Of a stretch of DNA of 45,592 nt, positions 33,292-41,172 are shown piece after piece. The stretch's first letter is position 1; each line of letters opens with the position of its first letter. The notes under the pieces are model-generated. The model saw nothing but the letters and a program-made list of their open reading frames with translations. It was not told where the DNA came from and did not search any database. Source of the stretch: Pokkaliibacter plantistimulans (GTDB taxonomy: Bacteria; Pseudomonadota; Gammaproteobacteria; Pseudomonadales; Balneatricaceae); assembly GCF_003194385.1 (NCBI RefSeq), contig NZ_LAPT01000013.1:1-45592 (forward strand). Direction: 5' to 3'. Position numbers and translations under genes: made by a program.

Positions 33292-34173
33292 ATGAGCCAA
33301 TCACAGATTCTTGAAGTGACCTCCAGCGACTGGAATGGTCAGGAGTTACCTGTCTCCCGCCAGCTGCTGCTGGAAGCCCTTGAAAGTGGCAAGGTACTGT
33401 ACTTCCCCAAACTGAATTTCACCCTGCAGGATAATGAAGCACCGTTGCTTGACCCTGCCATTGCCGACCCCAAACGCAAGAATATCAGCCTGGCCGCCAA
33501 CGGAGGGGTGTTGCACGGTGTACTGGCTGATGACAAACAGCAGCCCGTGCGTGAGCTGGTAGGGCGTTTTCAGCAGCAGGCCTGTGCGCTGGTGGATGGC
33601 TTGTTCCCTGAATACCGGCAGCGTCTGCGCACCGCACCTACCAGCCTGCGCCTGATGCAGGTGGAAGGGCGGCAAACCTCCTGGCGCAAGGATGACAGCA
33701 GGCTGCATATTGATGCCTTCCCCTCTCGCCCCAACTATGGCGAGCGGATCTTGCGGGTGTTTACCAACGTCAATCCCAGCGGCGCGCCGCGTGTGTGGCG
33801 GGTGGGTGAGCCCTTCGAGCAGGTGGCAAAGCGCTTTCTGCCCCGGATCAAATCACCGTTTCCGGGCTCGGCCAAACTGCTGCATTGGTTACACATCACC
33901 AAGAGTCCACGCAGCCGTTATGACCATCTGATGCTCAATCTGCATGACGCCATGAAGGCCGATATGGAATATCAGCGCAGTTGCGATCAGGAAACCATGC
34001 CGTTTCCGCAGGGCGCAGTATGGATCTGCTTCTCTGATCAGACCTCCCATGCCGTGATGTCCGGGCAGCATATGCTGGAGCAGACTTTCTTTCTGCCCGT
34101 CACTGCCATGGCCAAACCTGAATGGGCGCCATTGGGTATCCTGCAGCGCCTGCAGGGGCGGGCGCTGGTCTAA
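33292..34173 (+). CDS. Kdo 3-hydroxylase family dioxygenase (KdoO-like)
   Basis: A 293-residue protein of the Kdo hydroxylase family (formerly DUF2843), Fe(II)/2-oxoglutarate-dependent enzymes that convert Kdo of lipopolysaccharide to Ko. The iron ligands are the H and D of RLHIDAFPSRP at about residue 139-141, and the distal His in SHAVMSGQHMLEQTFF. The family's RKNISLAANGGVLHG and RVFTNVNPSGAPRVW segments are present. ATG at 33292 is chosen since the conserved region begins soon after it; there is no strong ribosome site. It has no lipid A or Kdo genes nearby. It would act at the cytoplasmic side of the inner membrane on Kdo-lipid A. Confidence 0.88.
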   Translation: MSQSQILEVTSSDWNGQELPVSRQLLLEALESGKVLYFPKLNFTLQDNEAPLLDPAIADPKRKNISLAANGGVLHGVLADDKQQPVRELVGRFQQQACALVDGLFPEYRQRLRTAPTSLRLMQVEGRQTSWRKDDSRLHIDAFPSRPNYGERILRVFTNVNPSGAPRVWRVGEPFEQVAKRFLPRIKSPFPGSAKLLHWLHITKSPRSRYDHLMLNLHDAMKADMEYQRSCDQETMPFPQGAVWICFSDQTSHAVMSGQHMLEQTFFLPVTAMAKPEWAPLGILQRLQGRALV

Positions 34174-34203
34174 AAAAGCGTAAGCTGGTCTAAAAAAGCG
34201 TAA
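34164..34203. repeat. Perfect 20-bp tandem duplication at the end of the Kdo hydroxylase gene
   Basis: GCTGGTCTAAAAAAGCGTAA occurs twice in direct succession (34164-34183, 34184-34203) and covers the last two sense codons and the stop. The second copy recreates LV-stop after the real stop. A slippage or recombination product that leaves the protein unchanged. Confidence 0.95.
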
Positions 34204-34492
34204 GTGCTTTTCTGATTGTTCTCCTCAAACAGATCTGAATGAAGCAGGCTTCATCCTGCTTCATCGCTCATTCAGGCTTTACAGCAAGCTCAGGCGATCA
34301 AGCATACTTCAACTCACAAACAGCGCAGTCTGGAGTATTGTGCAAGTCTTGCAGACCATCTGACTAATAGCGCTGGCGTTCGTTGGTGCATCATGGTTGC
34401 CATGGATAACACCGCAGTTCCCTCTGTTATCCATGACCTCACCCTCTTTTTTGATCAGGCAGATGCACGGCATCTGTCAGCCGGAGGACACC
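34174..34492. other. Intergenic region after the Kdo hydroxylase gene
   Basis: 319 bp without a gene. It contains the end of the 20-bp duplication, a weak AAAAGC/GCTTTT stem near 34194-34211 and a perfect 10-bp hairpin ATGAAGCAGG (34239-34248) / CCTGCTTCAT (34255-34264). The hairpin has no T run. Confidence 0.5.
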
Positions 34493-34909
34493 ATGGAAGC
34501 ACTGACCATCATGGCCTATGTTCGCGCACAGCAGGGCCAATCTCTTCATTTAGGACGGGCACTGATCGAGCTGGTGGAGCCCAGTCGGGCGGAGGAAGGG
34601 TGCCAGGCATTTGATGTGCACCAGTCGCTGGATGACCAGGATCTGTGGGTCATCGTTGAGCGCTGGCGCAATGAGGATGACCTGCAGGCTCATTTTCGCC
34701 AGCCACATATGCAGCACTTTATCGACCGCCTGCCAGAACTGGTACACGGCGTGTTTGACCTTTACCACTACCAGATGATGAGCACACCTGCGCAGAGCAG
34801 CGGTGCTCAGCCTGACACCAGCCGCTCCCCGGCACACCCGTCAGTGGCAGAACGGCTGGACTGGATCAACGTGACACCGTTTCGCCATCTGCTGGGTAAA
34901 GCCTGCTGA
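34493..34909 (+). CDS. Antibiotic biosynthesis monooxygenase (ABM)-domain protein
   Basis: A 138-residue protein with one ABM-type ferredoxin-like domain at about residues 5-95 (quinol monooxygenase / YgiN-like). Visible features are the first strand (ALTIMAYVRAQQG), CQAFDVHQSLDD, and the signature LWVIVERWRNEDDLQAHFRQPHMQHF. The tail after about residue 100 is polar and probably disordered. ATG at 34493 follows GGAGGACACC and is clearly better than earlier in-frame starts. Members act on quinols, malondialdehyde-like products or polyketides; the substrate here is unknown. It precedes the Atu4866-like and AraC genes on the same strand. Confidence 0.82.
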   Translation: MEALTIMAYVRAQQGQSLHLGRALIELVEPSRAEEGCQAFDVHQSLDDQDLWVIVERWRNEDDLQAHFRQPHMQHFIDRLPELVHGVFDLYHYQMMSTPAQSSGAQPDTSRSPAHPSVAERLDWINVTPFRHLLGKAC

Positions 34910-35126
34910 CGCCAGATGGCCCTGAACCCAATAACGACAACGCTTTTCCATTCCGTCACCCGCAACAGGTTCACGATCTTGCCAGCCCGTTTCACTCAAC
35001 CGGGAACTGACTTCCCAACGCCTTTAGCCGACGCGCAGCAGATCGTAAACAGGTTCGATGATCACCTTCGATCAGGGTGAGTGACCGCACGGAATGGCTG
35101 CCTGACTCACTGAGGAGATCGCAATC

Positions 35127-35381
35127 ATGAAGACCCAGCTCCACCCCTACGTAGGCATGTGGGTGACCGCCGACGGCTATATACGCCATGAACTGATGCT
35201 CGACGGACGCTATGTCGAGCACAGAGGCACACGGCATCACGCCTACCAAGGGTGGTACCAGATAAGCAATGACCACATTGATTATCAGGACGACAAGGGT
35301 TTCGACGCTGAAGGCGATTTTGTTAATGGTGTTCTGTACCATGCCGGGATGATCCTGTATCGGGAACGCCTGCATGGCTGA
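35127..35381 (+). CDS. Atu4866-domain small protein
   Basis: An 84-residue protein that fits the Atu4866 family, small beta-rich proteins of unknown function. The hallmarks are HPYVGMWVTADGYIRHELM, then YQGWYQISNDHIDYQDD and the end VLYHAGMILYRE. GAGGAGATCGCAATC precedes the ATG. It ends 45 bp before the AraC-type regulator start, and such proteins are often encoded next to AraC regulators and short-chain dehydrogenases. The latter fits the SDR remnant found beyond the regulator. Confidence 0.85.
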   Translation: MKTQLHPYVGMWVTADGYIRHELMLDGRYVEHRGTRHHAYQGWYQISNDHIDYQDDKGFDAEGDFVNGVLYHAGMILYRERLHG

Positions 35382-35413
35382 TGACATGTTGTCATGATGC
35401 ACACACCGTGTGC
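35381..35413. promoter_or_regulatory. Two adjacent perfect palindromes before the AraC gene
   Basis: ATGACA-TGT-TGTCAT (35381-35395) and GCACAC-ACC-GTGTGC (35399-35413) lie side by side, just upstream of the AraC ribosome site (35418-35424). They may be regulator sites or mRNA hairpins controlling translation. Confidence 0.45.
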
Positions 35414-35426
35414 TCAAGGAGGATTG

Positions 35427-36350
35427 ATGAACGACGACATCGCTGTACGTACCAAAGAACTGGCAGGCATGCTGACCCGATTCTGCCCGTCTGACTGTCT
35501 CTATGAAACGGCGATTCCTCGTCTGAACCTGGCTCGGCTTTCAGAGCCAACAGAGCCCAGACACGGCCTGTATGAACCGGCGCTGTGTCTGATTGTTCAG
35601 GGAGCGAAAAAGGCCACTCTGGGGAAGGAAACCTATATCTATGACCCGGCCCACTATCTGGTGGTATCGGTCGATGTGCCGGTGGCAGGTCATGTGTTCC
35701 AGGCATCGCCGGAGGAACCTTATCTCGGTATCCGTCTTGATCTGGACGTGAAGGGGCTGAGTGACATGATGCTCGATCTCAATATCAAGCACGATGCATC
35801 ACCCCGTAACGACAAGGCGCTGAACATCAATCTGGTAACGCCACGCCTGCTGGATGCCATGATCCGTCTGGTTTCGCTGCTGGACAGCCCGGGTGATATT
35901 TCCTACATCGCGCCGCTGGCCGAGCGGGAAATTCTGTACTGGCTGATCAATAGTGAACAGGGGCCGCTGATTCAGCAGATCGCTAACCGTGACAGTCGGC
36001 TGCGCCGTATCAGTGCGGCGATCCAGCATATTCGTGAGCGCTTCCGTGAGCCTTTCGATATCAGCGAACTGCTGGATATTTCCTGCATGAGTTCGGCGGC
36101 ATTCTTCCAGCACTTCAAGGCCGTCACGCATATGACGCCCCTGCAGTATCAGAAGCAGCTGCGTTTGCAGGAGGCTCGCAGTCTGATGTTCTCGCAGGAT
36201 CTGGAAGTGTCCAGAGCGGGGTATGAGGTTGGGTATGACAGCCCGTCGCAGTTCAGCCGTGAATACTCGCGGATGTTCGGTTTGTCACCGTCCAAGGACA
36301 TGGAGCGCTACCGTACTCAGGAGGAGATAACAGCAGTTGCCATAGCCTGA
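35427..36350 (+). CDS. AraC-family regulator, YqhC-like
   Basis: A 307-residue AraC/XylS regulator. The N-terminal AraC_N-type cupin domain spans about residues 20-175 (YEPALCLIVQGAKKATLG is the typical entry), and two helix-turn-helix motifs lie at about 210-300, with the signature AGYEVGYDSPSQFSREYSRMFG. ATG at 35427 follows AAGGAGGATTG; an ATG at 35394 lacks a site. YqhC of E. coli belongs to this N-domain class and activates an aldehyde reductase gene in response to reactive aldehydes. The molybdenum hydroxylase operon downstream may be a target. That link is inferred. Confidence 0.9.
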   Translation: MNDDIAVRTKELAGMLTRFCPSDCLYETAIPRLNLARLSEPTEPRHGLYEPALCLIVQGAKKATLGKETYIYDPAHYLVVSVDVPVAGHVFQASPEEPYLGIRLDLDVKGLSDMMLDLNIKHDASPRNDKALNINLVTPRLLDAMIRLVSLLDSPGDISYIAPLAEREILYWLINSEQGPLIQQIANRDSRLRRISAAIQHIRERFREPFDISELLDISCMSSAAFFQHFKAVTHMTPLQYQKQLRLQEARSLMFSQDLEVSRAGYEVGYDSPSQFSREYSRMFGLSPSKDMERYRTQEEITAVAIA

Positions 36351-36727
36351 TAGCCCTCTTCGCAATGTCTCCTTTCCTAATCAAATAAAGGCTACCCACC
36401 ATCGGGCTCCCGACTATTGGGGCGGGGCCAGATGGTGGGCAGTGGCTTCACCGAGGCCACTGCTGGCGCCGGCAATGACAAGTTACCGGCGTTGATGAGA
36501 GGCTCACTTATCGGAGTTCGCTGGGCATGCATTGATCCTTCCCCCAACAGTTCAGATCGACAGAGCACTGTATCTCCCTCCCTCTCAGGAAGACGTTTGT
36601 CAGCTTTCCGTAAGTAGCTTCGGAGAATCAGGCAAGTCTGCCGTAGCAATGGGCATTCCGTCCTGGCGTGGGTGACATAGGATGCTCGGATAAAAGCCGG
36701 TAGAGCGAACTTGATGAGGGAAACACG
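36351..36727. other. Intergenic region with SDR remnant before the iorA-like gene
   Basis: 377 bp. Besides the SDR fragment on the minus strand no gene is seen. A long minus-strand open frame here overlaps the iorA-like gene and is a shadow. The promoter of the molybdenum hydroxylase operon should lie within 36620-36720. Confidence 0.45.
36414..36482 (-). pseudogene. Remnant of a short-chain dehydrogenase gene (N-terminal fragment)
   Basis: On the minus strand the frame reads LVIAGASSGLGEATAHHLA and stops (TAG at 36414). This is the glycine-rich coenzyme motif and first helix of an SDR enzyme. A stop codon precedes it directly and nothing of the remaining roughly 220 residues follows, so this is a decayed remnant. 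It lies between the AraC gene and the molybdenum hydroxylase operon. Confidence 0.6.
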
Positions 36728-37186
36728 ATGGCCATCCAACTGCAGATCAACGGTAAGCCCTATGACCTGGATGTCGACGATGACATGCCCCTGCTGTGGG
36801 CGATCCGCGATATCGTCGGACTGACAGGGACCAAATTCGGCTGTGGCAAAGCCCTGTGCGGTGCCTGCACCGTGATGCTTAATAATCAGGCCATCCGTTC
36901 CTGCCTGACACCCGTCAGTGTCGCCAAAGGCGGCAGTATCACCACTATCGAATCGATTGATGCGCTGCCTCAGGGCAAAGCCCTGCAACAGGCATGGGTT
37001 GAGCTGGATGTGCCGCAATGTGGCTATTGCCAGTCTGGCCAGCTGATGTCAGCCACCGCGCTGCTGCTCAGCAATGCTCACCCGACCGATGCCGATATCG
37101 ATGGCGCCATGTCCGGCAACGTCTGCCGCTGCGGTACGTATCAGCGTATCCGGCAGGCCATCAAGAACGCAGCGCAGGAGGTCTGA
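36728..37186 (+). CDS. [2Fe-2S] subunit of molybdenum hydroxylase (IorA-like)
   Basis: A 152-residue subunit with two [2Fe-2S] clusters, as in IorA of isoquinoline 1-oxidoreductase and related aldehyde or nicotinate dehydrogenases. The plant-type cluster uses C39, C44, C47 and C59 ([12 protein letters not shown]), the second C98, C101, C133 and C135 ([17 protein letters not shown]). All eight ligands are present. GAGGGAAACACG precedes the ATG. The catalytic subunit gene starts 3 bp after its stop, so expression is coupled. It passes electrons from the molybdenum site towards the cytochrome encoded downstream. Confidence 0.93.
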   Translation: MAIQLQINGKPYDLDVDDDMPLLWAIRDIVGLTGTKFGCGKALCGACTVMLNNQAIRSCLTPVSVAKGGSITTIESIDALPQGKALQQAWVELDVPQCGYCQSGQLMSATALLLSNAHPTDADIDGAMSGNVCRCGTYQRIRQAIKNAAQEV

Positions 37187-37189
37187 GCC

Positions 37190-39355
37190 ATGAGCGCAAT
37201 CAATTCTCCTGCGTTGGATCGTCGTCAGTTTCTCAAACTCGGTGGCATGCTGGGCGGTGGTCTGATCGTCGGGCTGCAGTTGCCTGCTCAGGTGCTGGCA
37301 GCACAGCCTGAGGCCAGCCTCACGGATCTGGGTGCTTTTATCCGGATCGGCCATGACAACCAGGTCACGCTGGTGATGCCCATGGCGGAAGTCGGGCAGG
37401 GCGTGTACATGGCCCAGTCCATGCTGCTGGCGGAAGAGCTGGAAGTGGATGTCGATACCGTTAAGGTGCTGGCTTCTCCGGCCAATGCCGCGTTGTACGG
37501 TAACCCGGCCATCGGTGGCTATCAGGTGACCGGCGGTTCGACCACCATACGTGCCTTCTGGACGCCATTACGTCAGGCCGGTGCAGTAGCCCGCACGCTG
37601 CTGATTGCCGCGGCGGCGCAGGTGTGGAAGGTCGACCCGGCGAGCTGCAAAGCCAGCAGTGGTTATGTCTATGATGCCAGTGGCCAGCGCAAGCTGAGCT
37701 ACGGTGAGCTGGTGGATGTGGCAGCCGGGCTGCCGCAACCGGCTGCAGACAGTGTGGTACTGAAAACACGTGAACAGATGACGCTGCTGGGCAAGCCGCA
37801 CCATCGTATTGATACCCCCGACAAGGTGCGCGGCAAGGCGCAGTACGGTATCGACTTTCAGACTGCCAATCTCAAACACGCCGCTATTGCGGTGTGTCCG
37901 GTGCTGGGCGGTAAACCCGTGGCAGTGGATGAAGCCGCCATCAAAGCTGTTCGCGGTGTGCAGCAGGTGGTGCTGACCGATGAGGCAGTGGCCGTTGTGG
38001 CTGACAACACCTGGGCCGCCATGAAGGGCCTGCGAGCGGCCAGCATTCAGTGGGACTTTGGCGACAACGCCAGTGTCGGCATGGAAGAGGTTGTGCAGCA
38101 GCTGGACAGCGAATCGCAACAGAGCGGCGGGCTGGCCCGCAACGATGGCGATGTCGAAAAGGCGCTGGCATCAGCCACCACGCGTCTGGAGGCTGTGTAC
38201 CAGTTGCCGTTCCTGTCCCATGCGCCGATGGAGCCGATGAACTACACGGTAGAGATCACTGATAAGCGCTGTGATGTATGGGGTGGCTGCCAGACCCTGA
38301 CGCTGGCGCAGGCAACCGTTGCCCAGCTGACCGGACTGCCGCCGGAGTCAGTGTTTATCAATAACTTCCTGATGGGCGGTGCCTTTGGCCGTCGCCTTGA
38401 ACTGGACGGTATGATCCACGCGGTCAAGGTTGCCAAACAGGTCCAGGGGCCGGTCAAGGTGATCTGGAGCCGTGAAGAGGACATCCAGCACGGTTTCTAT
38501 CGCCCCTACTACTACGACCGCCTGTGGGGTGGCCTTGATGCGGAAGGTAAGCCGGTGGCGTGGTTTCACCGGGTATCTGGCTCATCCATCATGGCGCGTG
38601 CCTTCCCCGGTGCTTTCGTGAACGGTGTCGACCCGGACGGGGTGGAGGGCGCCAAAGAGCCGCCGTATGAATTTGACAATATCCGTGTCGAGTTCCGTCG
38701 CGTTGAGCCTCGCGGTGTGCTGACGTCCTGGTGGCGTGGAGTAGGCCCGACGCACAACGTCTTTATGGTGGAAAGCTTTATTGACGAAATGGCGGCAGCG
38801 GCCAAACAGGATCCGGCCAGCTATCGTCTGGCGTTGCTGGGCAATAACCCCCGTGCCAGGCAGGTACTGGAACTGGCGCTGAAGCAGGCGGGGTGGGGCA
38901 AGCAGTTGCCGGAACGTCACGGTCTGGGTGTGTCGGTGCAGTTTGCCTTTGGCAGCTATCTGGCAATGGTCGCGGAAGTGGCCGTCAGTGAGCAGGGCGC
39001 GGTGCGCTGCCAGCGTATTCATGCGGTGATTGACTGTGGTTTGACGGTCAACCCGGATACGGTCAAAGCGCAGATCGAAGGCGGGGCAGTATTCGGCCTG
39101 ACTGCGGCGCTCTACGGTGCCATTACCGTCAAGGACGGGCAGGTTCAGCAGAGTAACTTCGACACCTATCAGCCGGTGCGGATGTATGAGGCGCCGCTTG
39201 TTGACGTGCATATCGTCGACAGTCTCGAAGCGCCCGGTGGCGTCGGTGAGACGGGCACAGCCGCCGTATTCCCGGCGATTACCAACGCCGTCTTTGCTGC
39301 CACTGGCAAGCGTATTCGCACACTGCCTATCAACCCTTCTGAACTTAAGGTCTGA
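37190..39355 (+). CDS. Molybdopterin-binding catalytic subunit (IorB-like), Tat-exported
   Basis: A 721-residue catalytic subunit of the xanthine oxidase family, IorB type. The N-terminus has a twin-arginine signal (DRRQFLKLGG, R11-R12, hydrophobic stretch to about residue 38), so the complex folds in the cytoplasm and works in the periplasm. Cofactor and active-site segments include GGAFGRRLELDG, the WWRGVGPTHN loop and the catalytic glutamate in GGVGETGTAAV. Members oxidise aldehydes or hydroxylate N-heterocycles. There is no FAD subunit gene, in keeping with electron transfer to a c-type cytochrome. The substrate cannot be told from sequence. Proximity to a YqhC-like regulator favours aldehydes; an N-heterocycle is the alternative. 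Confidence 0.92.
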   Translation: MSAINSPALDRRQFLKLGGMLGGGLIVGLQLPAQVLAAQPEASLTDLGAFIRIGHDNQVTLVMPMAEVGQGVYMAQSMLLAEELEVDVDTVKVLASPANAALYGNPAIGGYQVTGGSTTIRAFWTPLRQAGAVARTLLIAAAAQVWKVDPASCKASSGYVYDASGQRKLSYGELVDVAAGLPQPAADSVVLKTREQMTLLGKPHHRIDTPDKVRGKAQYGIDFQTANLKHAAIAVCPVLGGKPVAVDEAAIKAVRGVQQVVLTDEAVAVVADNTWAAMKGLRAASIQWDFGDNASVGMEEVVQQLDSESQQSGGLARNDGDVEKALASATTRLEAVYQLPFLSHAPMEPMNYTVEITDKRCDVWGGCQTLTLAQATVAQLTGLPPESVFINNFLMGGAFGRRLELDGMIHAVKVAKQVQGPVKVIWSREEDIQHGFYRPYYYDRLWGGLDAEGKPVAWFHRVSGSSIMARAFPGAFVNGVDPDGVEGAKEPPYEFDNIRVEFRRVEPRGVLTSWWRGVGPTHNVFMVESFIDEMAAAAKQDPASYRLALLGNNPRARQVLELALKQAGWGKQLPERHGLGVSVQFAFGSYLAMVAEVAVSEQGAVRCQRIHAVIDCGLTVNPDTVKAQIEGGAVFGLTAALYGAITVKDGQVQQSNFDTYQPVRMYEAPLVDVHIVDSLEAPGGVGETGTAAVFPAITNAVFAATGKRIRTLPINPSELKV

Positions 39356-39360
39356 CGTAG

Positions 39361-39747
39361 ATGAAGGTAATTCGTCGTACTGCTTTACACCTGATGACAC
39401 TGACCGCCATCGCCTATGCCGGTAGCACACTGGCGGCGGGGGACGCAGGCCATGGCCGCGAGCTGTTTACCGCTCAGTGCAGTGCCTACCACACCACCAA
39501 TGGTTCGCCACTGGTAGGGCCGAGCCTGCTGGGCGTGGTGGGGCGTCATGCCGGTTCGCTGGCGGGCATCAACTACACTCAGGCGCTGAAAAGCTATGAC
39601 GTGGTGTGGGATGCCGCATCGCTGGATACCTTTCTGACATCGCCTTTTGCGGCGGTGCCGGGGACGACCATGCCGTTCAGTATTCCTTCTGCGTCTGACC
39701 GTGCCGATGTGATTGCTTATCTGCAGACCCTGAGTACCGGTCAGTAG
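39361..39747 (+). CDS. Exported cytochrome c-like protein with CxxYH in place of CxxCH
   Basis: A 128-residue class I cytochrome c. The signal peptide covers about residues 1-25 (LAAG cleavage). The haem site reads C40-S-A-Y43-H44 where CxxCH is expected, because codon 43 is TAC (39487-39489) instead of TGC. The distal methionine in GTTMPF and the helix ADVIAYLQTL are intact. It starts 5 bp after the catalytic subunit stop and should accept its electrons in the periplasm. The loss of one thioether cysteine may give haem bound by a single thioether, a non-functional protein, or reflect a sequencing error. Confidence 0.85.
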   Translation: MKVIRRTALHLMTLTAIAYAGSTLAAGDAGHGRELFTAQCSAYHTTNGSPLVGPSLLGVVGRHAGSLAGINYTQALKSYDVVWDAASLDTFLTSPFAAVPGTTMPFSIPSASDRADVIAYLQTLSTGQ

Positions 39748-39758
39748 CGCTGGAGCCC

Positions 39759-39793
39759 GTGCACGATCTCCCCTTCGTGGTGTGATCGTGCAC
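39759..39793 (+). promoter_or_regulatory. Strong hairpin between cytochrome c and xdhC-type genes
   Basis: GTGCACGATC (39759-39768) pairs perfectly with GATCGTGCAC (39784-39793), with a 15-base loop, 11 bp after the cytochrome stop and 30 bp before the next start. No T run follows. It may attenuate expression of the maturation gene relative to the structural genes or protect the upstream message. Confidence 0.55.
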
Positions 39794-39823
39794 GTCAGGG
39801 CCTGGCAACAGGAGTATGGCCAC

Positions 39824-40792
39824 GTGATCATCAATCAGTTCGATAATCAGGAAGATGTCTGGCCCCGGCTGTTACGCTGGGCCCGGCGCGGCTACCGTAC
39901 CGCGCTGGTATCCTTGATCCATATCGAAGGTTCGTCACCACGGGCACTGGGGGCGCAGATGGCCGTTACAGACTCCGGTGAGTTTGTTGGTTATCTGTCC
40001 GGTGGCTGTGTGGAGAAAAGCGTGGCGCTGGAGGCGGTCGAGTGCCTGCAGCAACGGCACAACCGCAGCAGTCGTTACGGCAAGGATTCTCCCTACGTGG
40101 ATATTGAGCTGCCTTGCGGCTGCGGGCTGGATATCTACTACGACCAGAGCCTTAGTCTGGCGCTGATCGAGCAGGTCATGCAGCTCAAGCAGCAGCGCGT
40201 ACCGTTCTGGCATGTGACGGATTTGCCCAGCGGGCAGAGCCGTATTGTGGAAATGCAGCCTGGCCAACCGGCAAGCACCCAGCGTCGCGGTGACGAATTC
40301 TGGCGTGCCCATCTGCCTGCGCCACAGATGATTGTTATCGGTGCAGGCCCGGCGGTGGCGGCTATTGGTCATATTGCGGCGGCGATGGAGCTTGAGACCC
40401 AGAGCTACACCAACAACCAGACAACGCTGCGTGAAGTGGCGTCAGTCGGTATCAGTGCCAACCATCATTTCGCGACAGCGGCGAGACTGGACTTGTCGGG
40501 GATTGATCCCTGGAGTGCAGTGGTGCTGTGTTTCCATGACCACGATATTGAGGCCGACATTCTCCATCGGCTGCTCGGTACGCCAGCGTTTTATATCGGT
40601 GCGATGGGTAGCCCCAGAGCGCATCAGCTGCGTTTGCAGTATCTGCAGGAACAGGGTGTGGCTGAGGCACAGATCGCCCGGGTGAAAGGCCCGATCGGGC
40701 TGATCAGGGGGGCGAAGAGCCGTCTGCCACTGGCGTTGGGAATTGTCGCAGAGGTGGTAGCCGAAGCACGAACACTGGGTTTGATCGTCTGA
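39824..40792 (+). CDS. XdhC/CoxI-family molybdenum cofactor insertion factor
   Basis: A 322-residue XdhC-family protein, needed to modify (sulfurate) and insert the molybdenum cofactor in xanthine oxidase-type enzymes. The N-terminal XdhC_CoxI domain has SSPRALGAQMAV and GYLSGGCVEKSVALEA with the conserved cysteine, and ELPCGCGLDI. A Rossmann domain begins near residue 170 (MIVIGAGPAVAAIGHIA) and ends with IGAMGSPRAHQLRL. GTG at 39824 is chosen since CAGGAG lies about ten bases upstream; an earlier GTG at 39782 falls inside the hairpin. It closes the iorA-iorB-cytochrome unit. Confidence 0.9.
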   Translation: MIINQFDNQEDVWPRLLRWARRGYRTALVSLIHIEGSSPRALGAQMAVTDSGEFVGYLSGGCVEKSVALEAVECLQQRHNRSSRYGKDSPYVDIELPCGCGLDIYYDQSLSLALIEQVMQLKQQRVPFWHVTDLPSGQSRIVEMQPGQPASTQRRGDEFWRAHLPAPQMIVIGAGPAVAAIGHIAAAMELETQSYTNNQTTLREVASVGISANHHFATAARLDLSGIDPWSAVVLCFHDHDIEADILHRLLGTPAFYIGAMGSPRAHQLRLQYLQEQGVAEAQIARVKGPIGLIRGAKSRLPLALGIVAEVVAEARTLGLIV

Positions 40793-40866
40793 TCAGGCTA
40801 TGTTGCAACAACGTGTGAAAGCGTTGTCAGACGTTGCGGATGTGCAGCTACAAAGAGGCCGTCAGA

Positions 40867-41172
40867 ATGAAACATGTTTTGCTTACCTATGATTATGTCG
40901 ACGAGTATCTCGAACAGCGTGGCCAGTATCGTCAGGCCCATCTGGCGCACTGCGAGCCTTTTCTGGCGTCCGGGCAACTGGTGCTGGGCGGTGCCACCAC
41001 CGAGGGTCCGATGCAGGGCGTGATTGTGTTCAAAGTCACCGATGTCGCTGAGGTGGAAGCCTTCGCCGGAGCTGATCCCTATGTTATCAACGGACTGGTG
41101 CGGCAGTGGCAGGCAAGAGAGTGGTTCACGGTCGTGGGCGAACAGGCATTACACCCGATCCCGCCGGGCTGA
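40867..41172 (+). CDS. YciI-family protein
   Basis: A 101-residue YciI-like protein. The characteristic features are MKHVLLTYDYVDEYLEQRG, the RQAHLAHCEPFLASGQLVLGG region with the conserved histidines, and the C-terminal ADPYVINGLVRQWQAREW. YciI proteins are small ferredoxin-like-fold proteins of mostly unknown function; some act as hydrolases or dehydratases in degradation pathways. ATG at 40867 is preferred to an upstream in-frame ATG at 40834. It is 74 bp behind the XdhC gene, possibly in the same transcript. Confidence 0.87.
   Translation: MKHVLLTYDYVDEYLEQRGQYRQAHLAHCEPFLASGQLVLGGATTEGPMQGVIVFKVTDVAEVEAFAGADPYVINGLVRQWQAREWFTVVGEQALHPIPPG

Noticed and set aside
36392..37018. 208-codon minus-strand frame over the iorA-like gene
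   Set aside because: It overlaps a gene with all eight Fe-S cysteines on the other strand and its own translation resembles no family. Only the separate SDR fragment at its lower end, in another frame, is real.
39782..39823. Upstream GTG start for the XdhC-type gene
   Set aside because: It lies inside a 10-bp hairpin and has no ribosome site; GTG at 39824 has CAGGAG in front.
36728..40792. Nicotinate dehydrogenase (NicAB) assignment combined with the FAD monooxygenase as NicC
   Set aside because: The Mo-enzyme operon is 11 kb away from the monooxygenase and no nicX, nicD or nicF homologue is seen. The IorAB-type family does not fix the substrate.
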